Notes under the pieces: generated by a model
What the model was told of the DNA's origin: nothing
The model's input: the letters and a program-made list of their open reading frames with translations, nothing else
The model's database searches: none
Origin: an uncultured Gammaproteobacteria bacterium
GTDB lineage: Bacteria; Pseudomonadota; Gammaproteobacteria; Pseudomonadales; DT-91
DNA length: 5,359 nt
Assembly (NCBI GenBank): GCA_929200485.1
Contig: CAKMZU010000003.1
Span: 30,586-35,944, forward strand
Direction of reading: 5' to 3'
Shown: piece after piece, positions 1 through 5,301 of the stretch
Layout of the letters: every line of letters starts with the position of its first letter
How positions within the stretch are numbered: the stretch's first letter is position 1
Program-made: the position numbers and the translations under genes

Positions 1-1
1 T

Positions 2-133
2 GAATATGGTTTTGCCAGGCACAAAGGCTATGGGACGAAAGCGCATATGGCTGCGATTGAAAAACATGGCATCTGCCCGATCCATCGCAAATCCTTTGCA
101 CCTGTTAAAAAGCAGATAGACTTGTTTGCTTAG
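2..133 (+). CDS. rnhB: Ribonuclease HII, C-terminal fragment (5' end outside window)
   Basis: The reading frame is open from base 2 and ends with TAG at 131-133, giving the last 43 residues. They match the C-terminal part of RNase HII: an [11 protein letters not shown] segment, a histidine shortly after it (cf. HKGYPT..H in E. coli RnhB), then a basic [10 protein letters not shown] segment corresponding to the family's RRSFGPVK. RNase HII is a cytoplasmic, metal-dependent endonuclease that nicks RNA embedded in DNA, including single misincorporated ribonucleotides. Its acidic catalytic residues lie further N-terminal and are outside the window, so activity cannot be judged. The gene converges on fnr with only 10 bases between stop codons, and no separate terminator hairpin was seen there. 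Identification rests on motif recall of the C-terminus. Confidence 0.88.
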   Translation, partial: EYGFARHKGYGTKAHMAAIEKHGICPIHRKSFAPVKKQIDLFA

Positions 134-143
134 CTCAATTCGT

Positions 144-896
144 CTAAAACTCCCCATCGAGATTAGCTAGCTCTTTAAGCTTGTCGGCATCAATGATTTC
201 AATATCTTTATTGCTAAAGGTGATGGTTTCTGCTTTGGCGAGTCTGCTGAAAATTCGGCTGACCGTTTCTATGGTTAACCCCAAATAGTTAGCAATATCA
301 GAACGCGGCATCGGCAGGGTAAAACGATTCGAACATTGATTATGGCGCGCTTTTCTTGCTGAAATAGTCAATAAAAAGGTCGCTAGCCGTTGTTCTGCGG
401 TTTTTTTCGAAAGCAAAGTAATTAGCATTTGATCAGAGGTGATTTCTTTGCCCATGAGCTGAAAAAAATGCATTTGTAATTCAGGAAACTCACTGGTCAG
501 TTGCTGAAATTGGGTAAAGGGAATTTCGCAAATACCCGCCTCATCCAAGGCTTTGGCATTATTGGTGTAGTGGTTTTTACCGATACCATCGAGGCCGACG
601 ATTTCACCAGGGAAGTAAAACCCTGTCACTTGTTCTTCGCCGTCTTCGGTTATCTGGTAAGTTTTAATATGGCCTGAACGTATGGCATAGACGGATTGAA
701 AGCCATCTAAGGTGCGATAAAGATGCTTACCTTTAACCAGATCTCGTCTGCGTCTAACAATATCATCGAGCCGATTGATTTCATCGGCCTTCAATGCTGC
801 TGGCAAACAGATATCACCTAAACTGCACTGGTTACAATTGATAGTTGCGTTGTGTGGACATTGCCTTGCCGAATTATTAGTTTCTTGAGCGATCAT
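144..896 (-). CDS. fnr: Fnr/Anr-type oxygen-sensing transcriptional regulator
   Basis: This 250-residue protein has the full FNR layout. Cysteines C21, C24 and C30 in an N-terminal cluster, plus C123 in the context GICEIPF, match the four [4Fe-4S] ligands of E. coli FNR (C20, C23, C29, C122). A cyclic-nucleotide-fold domain follows (about 50-140, with YAIRSGHIKTY), then a dimerisation helix (about 142-165) and a C-terminal helix-turn-helix. The recognition helix reads LTIETVSR, with E210, S213 and R214 in the E-xx-S-R arrangement that reads TTGAT half-sites. In the family, the oxygen-labile cluster drives dimerisation and DNA binding when oxygen is low. C13 and C187 are extra cysteines. The start is supported by AGGGA at 902-906, five bases upstream of ATG. 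The gene lies 24 bases downstream of hemN on the same strand and is probably cotranscribed with it; a candidate binding site sits in the hemN promoter. The orthologue is called fnr or anr depending on genus. Confidence 0.95.
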   Translation of the reverse strand: MIAQETNNSARQCPHNATINCNQCSLGDICLPAALKADEINRLDDIVRRRRDLVKGKHLYRTLDGFQSVYAIRSGHIKTYQITEDGEEQVTGFYFPGEIVGLDGIGKNHYTNNAKALDEAGICEIPFTQFQQLTSEFPELQMHFFQLMGKEITSDQMLITLLSKKTAEQRLATFLLTISARKARHNQCSNRFTLPMPRSDIANYLGLTIETVSRIFSRLAKAETITFSNKDIEIIDADKLKELANLDGEF

Positions 897-901
897 GTGT
901 A

Positions 902-906
902 TCCCT
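902..906 (-). promoter_or_regulatory. Ribosome binding site of fnr
   Basis: AGGGA on the minus strand lies five bases before the ATG at 896-894. It sits inside the short hemN-fnr gap, which shows that fnr has its own translation start rather than relying on coupling alone. Confidence 0.75.
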
Positions 907-914
907 GAACAATT

Positions 915-931
915 AAGCGATTATATCGCTT
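915..931 (-). other. Short perfect inverted repeat at the hemN-fnr junction
   Basis: AAGCGAT, three bases, then ATCGCTT form a perfect 7-bp inverted repeat. It spans the end of the hemN coding region, with the stop codon at 921-923 in the centre. In the transcript this is a small hairpin just before the fnr ribosome binding site. No U-tract follows, so it is not a typical terminator. An mRNA-processing or translation-tuning element is possible, but so is chance. Confidence 0.4.
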
Positions 932-2318
932 TGGAAAACTCTGTGCTGTTATTATTGTGATAACTGTCGAATTGTGCGGCAATTTGCCTCACAAAATAAT
1001 AACCTTTTGGGGTGAGTTGAAGCCATGTCTTGTTTATCTCAACCAATCCATCCTTGATATAAGGAGTCAATGCGCTTAATGCCCTGGCAAAGGTTTGTTT
1101 GAATGATACCCCATAGGTGGATTCAAATGCCTGAATATTCACTTGAAAAGTCGTCATCAATTGCATGATCACTGAGCGAGTCTGTGTGTCGGTCTCATTG
1201 CTCAAACAGCCTTTGTCGTAAGAAAATGTCGAGGAATCCAGGGCTTGGTAATAATCATCCAGTGATTTCGCATTTTGAAATAACATGGAGTCGGTTTGAC
1301 TGATCGCGGACACGCCAAGACCAATCAAATCGCAGGCTTTTTTCACTGAATACCCCTGAAAATTTCGCTGTAATTTTTTATGTTGGAGTGCGCTATAGAG
1401 TTCATCGTCTTCTAAAACGAAATGATCCATGCCGATCATGCGATAGCCCGACTCCGTCAAGTTATCAATGGCCTGCTGATAAAGGGTGAGCTTTAATTGA
1501 CTGTCGGGTACACCGAGACGATCCAGCGCACGTTGACTTTTAAATCTCTCAGGCAGATGGGCATAATGATACAGTGCAATGCGATCAGGCTTGATCTTAA
1601 TTAACGCCGAAAGCGTTCGGGCAAAAGAGGCAACGGATTGCAATGGCAACCCATAGAGGAAATCCAGATTGATTGATGTAAAACCTAGTAGCCTGGCTTG
1701 AGCGACTAGCTGCTCAATATCTTCAAGGCGATGCTCACGGTTCATGGCTTTTTGCACTTTAGAATCAAAATCCTGCACGCCAAAGCTTATACGGTTAAAC
1801 CCTAACCCTTTAAGCAATGCCAATGTCGATGCGTTTACTGTGCGAGGGTCAACTTCAATTGAAAACTCTCGAGTCTCATCTTTGGATAATTTAAAATGCT
1901 GTGCCAAAAGAGTCATCAGGCGTGTTAATTGTCCATCGTTTAAAAATGTCGGAGTGCCGCCGCCTAGATGCAGCTGGTTGACCGTTCGCCTTTTTTTAAT
2001 CAAGTTTTCAAGCATGGCCATTTCTTTAGCTAGATAGTCCAGGTACTTATCGGCTTCTTTACGATTTTTGGTTACCACCTTATTGCAACCACAGAAATAA
2101 CAAATATCTGCACAAAAAGGGATGTGAAGATAGAGTGACAATGGCTCAAAGGGTTTTTCTTTGACTGATAACAGTGCGGCAGAGTATACCCATGGCTCAA
2201 GTGGTTTCATGACATTGGCGGTTGGGTAGGATGTGTAGCGTGGACAGCTTTGATTGTATTTGGCAATCAAATCAGTATTGGGTAGCGAGTCTGTGAATGT
2301 ATCCAGCGCGTTTATCAT
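921..2318 (-). CDS. hemN: Oxygen-independent coproporphyrinogen III dehydrogenase (radical SAM)
   Basis: This 465-residue protein is close in length to E. coli HemN (457). It oxidatively decarboxylates coproporphyrinogen III to protoporphyrinogen IX without oxygen, in the cytoplasm, for haem synthesis. YLHIPFCADICYFCGCNK carries the CxxxCxxC radical-SAM cluster ligands C69, C73 and C76, plus the HemN-type fourth cysteine C78. GGGTPT (119-124) is the SAM-binding glycine motif, followed by SIEVDPR (153-159), GVQDFD (180-185), the HemN-specific NFQGYS (319-324) and a C-terminal HemN_C-like domain (about 370-450). The N-terminal YTSYPTA and the CxC motif favour true HemN over HemW. An AGGAG lies only 2 bases before ATG and an AAAGG 9 bases before it; no better in-frame start exists. 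It is the first gene of a probable hemN-fnr operon, and the upstream FNR-box candidate suggests activation at low oxygen by the operon's own product. Confidence 0.95.
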   Translation of the reverse strand: MINALDTFTDSLPNTDLIAKYNQSCPRYTSYPTANVMKPLEPWVYSAALLSVKEKPFEPLSLYLHIPFCADICYFCGCNKVVTKNRKEADKYLDYLAKEMAMLENLIKKRRTVNQLHLGGGTPTFLNDGQLTRLMTLLAQHFKLSKDETREFSIEVDPRTVNASTLALLKGLGFNRISFGVQDFDSKVQKAMNREHRLEDIEQLVAQARLLGFTSINLDFLYGLPLQSVASFARTLSALIKIKPDRIALYHYAHLPERFKSQRALDRLGVPDSQLKLTLYQQAIDNLTESGYRMIGMDHFVLEDDELYSALQHKKLQRNFQGYSVKKACDLIGLGVSAISQTDSMLFQNAKSLDDYYQALDSSTFSYDKGCLSNETDTQTRSVIMQLMTTFQVNIQAFESTYGVSFKQTFARALSALTPYIKDGLVEINKTWLQLTPKGYYFVRQIAAQFDSYHNNNSTEFSKAI

Positions 2319-2344
2319 GTCTCCTGGCCTTTGTTTTTTTGTAG

Positions 2345-2392
2345 TCTAACTATTGTAAATCGCTTTTAGGCGGGGATTTTGATCTGGCGCAA
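2345..2392 (-). promoter_or_regulatory. Putative FNR-dependent (class II type) promoter of hemN-fnr
   Basis: Read on the minus strand, an FNR-like box (TTGCG CCAG ATCAA, 2392-2379) is followed by the -10-like hexamer TACAAT at 2357-2352, which matches TATAAT at five of six positions. The implied start is about 2345, placing the box centre near -41, the position used at FNR class II promoters. No good -35 hexamer is needed or seen, as expected for activator-dependent promoters. The implied leader is about 27 bases. The start site is inferred from spacing. Confidence 0.6.
2379..2392. promoter_or_regulatory. Candidate FNR/Anr binding site in the hemN-P450 divergent region
   Basis: TTGAT CTGG CGCAA matches the FNR consensus TTGAT-N4-ATCAA at 8 of 10 informative positions, with one perfect half-site. 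The regulator encoded in the window has the E-xx-S-R recognition helix suited to TTGAT. The site lies between hemN and the P450 gene, with a -10-like hexamer 28.5 bases from its centre on each side. Confidence 0.6.
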
Positions 2393-2426
2393 AATTTACA
2401 AAAAGGCATTGGGTACACTTTAATAC
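2379..2426 (+). promoter_or_regulatory. Putative promoter of the P450 gene sharing the FNR box
   Basis: On the plus strand the FNR-like box is followed by TACACT (2414-2419), a moderate -10 match. Its spacing to the box centre is identical to that of the hemN -10. The implied start is about 2426, giving a leader of about 27 bases before ATG at 2453. A TTTACA at 2395-2400 resembles a -35 but lies only 13 bases from TACACT, too close to pair with it. The -10 match is weaker than on the hemN side, so confidence is moderate. Confidence 0.45.
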
Positions 2427-2438
2427 ACGTTAAATAAT

Positions 2439-2444
2439 AAAGGA
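2439..2444 (+). promoter_or_regulatory. Ribosome binding site that decides the P450 start
   Basis: AAAGGA ends eight bases before the ATG at 2453. The earlier in-frame ATG at 2444 overlaps this element and has no Shine-Dalgarno sequence of its own, so 2453 is preferred. Confidence 0.65.
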
Positions 2445-2452
2445 TGGCCGCA

Positions 2453-3817
2453 ATGTCTCAAACGGTTGCTATTGATTATACCCAGCAGATTGATAACAAA
2501 GACCTCTCACACATCCCCGGTGATTATGGTTACCCTTGGGTGGGGCAAGCCATTTCGGTGATGACGGATTTGCATAATGTGGTCAATGATTTTTATCAGC
2601 GTTACGGTGAAGTTTCTCGTATTCGTCTAGGTGGCCAGAATGGTTTGCTGGTGGTTGGGGCCGATAATTATCAGAAAATCTTTATCGATAAGGATAAAAA
2701 TTTCTCAGCCAGGATGGGCTATGAAAAAACGCTGGGTTCGATTTATCCCGATACTATTCTGACCTCTGATGGTGATGAGCACCGTGAAGTACGTCGACTG
2801 TTTCAAACCGCATTTAAAAATGATGCGATGAAACAATATATTGAGCGCATCAATGAAGTGGTCGCCAGAAATCTTGATCTGATTGAAGATAAGCGGTCAA
2901 TTGTTTTTTTTAAAACCATCAAACAAACGCTGATGGAAGTGGCGCTTAATGTGTTTTTTGGTATTGATGATTTAGATGGCAAGGAAACAGCCAAACTGAT
3001 TCAATCATTTAAAGACAGCTCGGAAGGGTTATTGGCGCTGGTGCGTAAAGAGATTCCGGGTGGTAAATTTAAAAAAGGGAAAGAGGGTATTCGCTATCAA
3101 CATGCGTTTTTACAACAGTTGATTGAAGAGCGCCGTGGTCAAGCAGGCACAGATACGATGACGTATCTTTGTAATGAGCGGGATGATAATGGTGACTACT
3201 TTGCCGATGAGATGATTATTAAGCAAGCGGCATTTTTATTGTTTGCAGCACATGACACGACAACCTCTGCCATTATTCATATGGTTTATCATTCGGGAAA
3301 AAACCTTGAGTGGCAAACACGAATGTTGAATGAGATTCGTGCATTAAACAAGCCTGAATTAGCTTATGAAGATCTTGATAAGATGGGCGATACTGACTTG
3401 GTATTTAAAGAATCACTGCGCATGCATCCCTCTGTTCCAATGTTAGCCAGACGAACCATACGAGATTCTGAATTAGGGGGTTTTCATGTGCCTGCCAATA
3501 CCGTGGTTTGGTGTCCACCGGTGTTTAACCATTATATGCGTGAATATTGGACTGATCCTTATAGTTTCGATCCAGAGCGCTTTTTGCCTGAGCGCAGTGA
3601 GCACAAAAGTCACAGTTTTTGTTATATGCCTTTTGGTGGTGGTGCGCACAAATGTATCGGCATGCACTTCGCGGCAATGGTAGCTAAAGCTTTTATGTTC
3701 CAGTTTGTTCAGCGTTTTGACTATCAAACGCTTAAAGATTACAGCCCTAAAATGGACCATATGCCATTGCCAAAACCACACGATGGGTTGCCTTTAAATC
3801 TGGTTAAACGTGAATGA
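2453..3817 (+). CDS. Soluble cytochrome P450 monooxygenase, family not recognised
   Basis: This 454-residue protein carries every P450 landmark. These are a proline-rich N-terminus (IPGDYGYPWVG, about 21-31), a helix-C region (HREVRRLF, about 110-117), the helix-I oxygen-activation motif AAHDTT (265-270, with acid-threonine pair D268-T269), the ExxR pair E320-R323, PERF (374-377) and the haem loop FGGGAHKCIG (394-403), with C401 as the thiolate ligand. H399 takes the usual Arg/His position. The first glycine of the canonical AGxDTT is alanine. No membrane anchor precedes the domain, so it should be cytosolic and need separate redox partners; none is encoded here. The overall style recalls CYP51/CYP26/CYP120-like enzymes, but substrate and family cannot be assigned. 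The gene is divergent from hemN and shares its candidate FNR box. A second ATG at 2444 would add three residues. Its last 77 coding bases recur at 5194-5270. Confidence 0.93.
   Translation: MSQTVAIDYTQQIDNKDLSHIPGDYGYPWVGQAISVMTDLHNVVNDFYQRYGEVSRIRLGGQNGLLVVGADNYQKIFIDKDKNFSARMGYEKTLGSIYPDTILTSDGDEHREVRRLFQTAFKNDAMKQYIERINEVVARNLDLIEDKRSIVFFKTIKQTLMEVALNVFFGIDDLDGKETAKLIQSFKDSSEGLLALVRKEIPGGKFKKGKEGIRYQHAFLQQLIEERRGQAGTDTMTYLCNERDDNGDYFADEMIIKQAAFLLFAAHDTTTSAIIHMVYHSGKNLEWQTRMLNEIRALNKPELAYEDLDKMGDTDLVFKESLRMHPSVPMLARRTIRDSELGGFHVPANTVVWCPPVFNHYMREYWTDPYSFDPERFLPERSEHKSHSFCYMPFGGGAHKCIGMHFAAMVAKAFMFQFVQRFDYQTLKDYSPKMDHMPLPKPHDGLPLNLVKRE
3734..3810 (+). repeat. Long direct repeat, copy 1 (3' end of the intact P450)
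   Basis: These 77 bases are identical to 5194-5270, exactly 1460 bases downstream. The copy covers the codons from KDYSPKMDHM to the penultimate residue and stops just short of the P450 stop codon. Outside the identical block, both flanks still align at roughly two-thirds identity, so the block sits inside a longer, diverged homology. Confidence 0.97.
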
Positions 3818-3837
3818 AATAATAAGTTAGCAAAAAA

Positions 3838-3862
3838 AGAAAAGGTGAAGCCCACCTTTTCT
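3838..3862. terminator. Bidirectional intrinsic terminator between the P450 and the exported-protein gene
   Basis: AGAAAAGGTG and CACCTTTTCT form a perfect 10-bp stem around a five-base loop. On the minus strand the stem is followed directly by seven T residues, a canonical terminator for the gene ending at 3954. On the plus strand, about 20 bases after the P450 stop, the T run lies inside the stem (TTTTCT), so termination there may be weaker. Confidence 0.8.
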
Positions 3863-3953
3863 AAATGTATAAACGTTCGGCAAAAAGGATGTTTCAGGGC
3901 ATTGGTATCTATGATAATAAAAAAGCATCCTGATAATCGGCACAATCAGCTAT

Positions 3954-4901
3954 TTATTGGTAAGTTGCTCTTATGCTCTCCAGTTTAGCTTCAGCGTATG
4001 CGACATCAATCCCCATATATTCCCAAATACTTCGAAGTGTTTTTTCACTATGGTCTGATAGGTATATTCTTTTGGCTATCAACCTATTTAGTATGGCTTT
4101 TTTGAAAACGAATTTATGGCTACAAATTTGTGCAAAATGTTGCATTATATTTATGTTAGGTTTATCAGAATTATGGTAATTCATAACTGATTCTTCAGCA
4201 GGCACCAGTATCTCTATTACCATTTGCGATGATTTTTCAATGCGTGATTTTGCAAGGGCGTACATATGAGCTTGTTCATATGTTGTTGTTGCATAGAATC
4301 CTTGTCCCATATCTCCATCGCCGACAGGAAGAAAACCTTCTTCTTCGAACGATTCCCAATTGTCGGACGCAGTTCCATGGAATGTTTTTATGTAGTGTTG
4401 ACCATCTTCTCCCACTACATGATGATTTTTGCAGCCCTTCTCAAATAGTTGCTCGAAAGACTTTACCTTATGATCTGTTATTAGTTTCATTTTACTGCAA
4501 CTGCAATTCCAATTTATCACGTCATCAGGAGGTTCTCCGATATGTATTAGTGCCTTGTTAAATTGATTGCTTGCAGCCTGTTGTATTTGAGAAGTTGGCG
4601 TGTTGACCTTGTAAAAATGTACTTCTTCTTTTGAAGGGTCTCTGATCACCTTTCGAGTTGTTTCAGACTGCTTGAGAGAACCGGTTTGGAGTAGTCCATT
4701 GAATTCTTTTACTATCTGTTGTATTTGTAGATTGTAATTTTCTACTGGTATTGGTGTTGCGGTTGGGAGACAGGCAGTGTTGTGTGGCAGTGTTGAAAGG
4801 GTGCTTGATTCTGACAGGATTGGCTTATTCAACCCTGCCAAACTTACTTGAAAGGTCAATAAACAACAGATGCCAGTCGAGAGCTGAAAAAGAAACTTCA
4901 T
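3954..4901 (-). CDS. Exported protein with a putative ADP-ribosyltransferase-like domain
   Basis: This 315-residue protein starts with a clear Sec signal peptide: K2, a hydrophobic stretch to about residue 20 and a likely cleavage after SLA (22). The spacing around C12-C13 does not fit a lipobox. Residues 45-130 have no recognised domain and are rich in Q, S and T. A cysteine-rich patch follows (C133, C135, C157). The segment at 170-215 reads YIKTFHGTASDNWESF, then an EEGF turn, then DMGQGFYATTTYEQA. This resembles the FHGT / G-x-G-x-Y layout of H-Y-E-class ADP-ribosyltransferase folds (DUF3990 or PARP-like), with H175 and Y203 as candidate NAD-site residues. The third, acidic residue is uncertain (E230 or nearby). 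The assignment is inference from motif shape. If correct, the protein would act in the periplasm or outside the cell. No immunity or partner gene is visible. Its Shine-Dalgarno (GTGAAG) is weak, and it lies between two P450 3' ends. Confidence 0.8.
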   Translation of the reverse strand: MKFLFQLSTGICCLLTFQVSLAGLNKPILSESSTLSTLPHNTACLPTATPIPVENYNLQIQQIVKEFNGLLQTGSLKQSETTRKVIRDPSKEEVHFYKVNTPTSQIQQAASNQFNKALIHIGEPPDDVINWNCSCSKMKLITDHKVKSFEQLFEKGCKNHHVVGEDGQHYIKTFHGTASDNWESFEEEGFLPVGDGDMGQGFYATTTYEQAHMYALAKSRIEKSSQMVIEILVPAEESVMNYHNSDKPNINIMQHFAQICSHKFVFKKAILNRLIAKRIYLSDHSEKTLRSIWEYMGIDVAYAEAKLESIRATYQ

Positions 4902-4917
4902 GATACTTCACTCACAA

Positions 4918-4989
4918 AATGCTGAATATGATACTTATGACTTCGGTTAAAGAGATAAGATCAAAAAAACATCAAAACAGTTCAGCATT
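4918..4989. repeat. Widely spaced 9-bp inverted repeat upstream of the exported-protein gene
   Basis: AATGCTGAA (4918-4926) and TTCAGCATT (4981-4989) are perfect inverse complements separated by 54 bases. Together they bracket most of the upstream region of the gene starting at 4901. The left arm lies 17 bases before the start codon. It could be an operator pair or the base of a long leader hairpin, though a 9-bp pair at this spacing can also be fortuitous. No convincing -35/-10 pair was found in between. Confidence 0.45.
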
Positions 4990-4997
4990 ATGAAAAA

Positions 4998-5150
4998 TTA
5001 AGTATTTACCAAAAAATCCGCCATGCGAAACATGGGTTGTTTTAGCACGGTTTTCACTTCTGCTGCGTTGACTTCATCTAACGCATAATCAAAACAATGT
5101 AACCACTGATCACGGTCATCGTTATAGATTAAAATTTTACTTTTTAAAGC
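4998..5150 (-). pseudogene. C-terminal fragment of an unidentified gene, truncated at its 5' end
   Basis: A minus-strand frame is open for 50 codons between an in-frame TAG (5153-5151) and a TAA stop (5000-4998). The peptide looks like real protein (contains YNDDRDQWLHCFDYALDE and, near the end, FRMADFLVNT) with balanced composition and ordinary codon use. No start codon occurs near its beginning: the first ATG falls about ten residues from the end. The upstream part is missing where P450-like sequence begins (about 5141-5145). I do not recognise the family. It appears to be the tail of a former gene that was convergent with the second P450, cut by a deletion or insertion junction. A chance open frame is the alternative. 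Confidence 0.5.
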
Positions 5151-5277
5151 CTACATATTCGATTTTTTGCATTTTTTTGATTACCAATCGCTAAAAGATT
5201 ACAGCCCTAAAATGGACCATATGCCATTGCCAAAACCACACGATGGGTTGCCTTTAAATCTGGTTAAACGCGCATAA
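5143..5277 (+). pseudogene. C-terminal remnant of a second cytochrome P450
   Basis: In the frame matching the intact P450, 44 codons from 5143 to TAA at 5275-5277 encode FKAYIFDFLHFFDYQSLKDY and the rest of the P450 tail, ending VKRA. The intact protein reads AKAFMFQFVQRFDYQTLKDY over the same stretch and ends VKRE; both stop codons align. Upstream of about 5141 the similarity vanishes abruptly, so the haem-binding cysteine, ExxR and all other functional parts are absent and no product of use can be made. The diverged portion (5141-5193, 35 of 53 bases identical) and the identical portion (5194-5270) imply two histories: an old paralogue or homologue, and a recent exchange with the intact gene. 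Confidence 0.88.
5194..5270 (+). repeat. Long direct repeat, copy 2 (P450 3' end)
   Basis: These 77 bases are identical to 3734-3810. With copy 1, this repeat brackets the exported-protein gene and the truncated minus-strand fragment. Recombination between the two copies would excise 1460 bases and leave one hybrid P450 3' end. Confidence 0.97.
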
Positions 5278-5301
5278 AACCATAAGCCAGCAATAATAAG
5301 C

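Noticed and set aside
1744..2037. Open plus-strand frame of 97 codons opposite hemN
   Set aside because: It lies fully inside the well-supported hemN gene, with no ribosome binding site or recognisable domain; it is a shadow frame.
2444..2446. Earlier in-frame ATG as the P450 start
   Set aside because: It overlaps the AAAGGA element and has no Shine-Dalgarno at a suitable distance; 2453 is better placed.
3473..3781. Open minus-strand frame of 102 codons inside the P450 gene
   Set aside because: It is antisense to the haem-binding region of the P450, which explains the sequence fully; its composition is not protein-like.
3863..3953. AGGATG/CATCCT inverted repeat downstream of the exported-protein gene
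   Set aside because: Only six bases per arm with a loop of more than 30 bases, and the strong hairpin at 3838-3862 already serves as terminator.
4229..4561. Open plus-strand frames within the exported-protein gene
   Set aside because: They are antisense to a minus-strand gene with a signal peptide and coherent domain pattern; their His/Cys/Leu-rich peptides look like shadows.
4773..4795. 10-base direct repeat GGCAGTGTTG inside the exported-protein gene
   Set aside because: Two copies offset by 13 bases within coding sequence, out of frame with each other; most likely chance.
4863..4901. Lipoprotein signal at C12/C13 of the exported protein
   Set aside because: The residues before C12 (TGI) do not fit the lipobox, and a normal signal-peptidase I site follows at about residue 22.
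4950..4980. FNR box upstream of the exported-protein gene
   Set aside because: On the minus strand two TTGAT elements occur (TTGATGTTTTTTTGATC), but in direct rather than inverted orientation; this is not an FNR palindrome.
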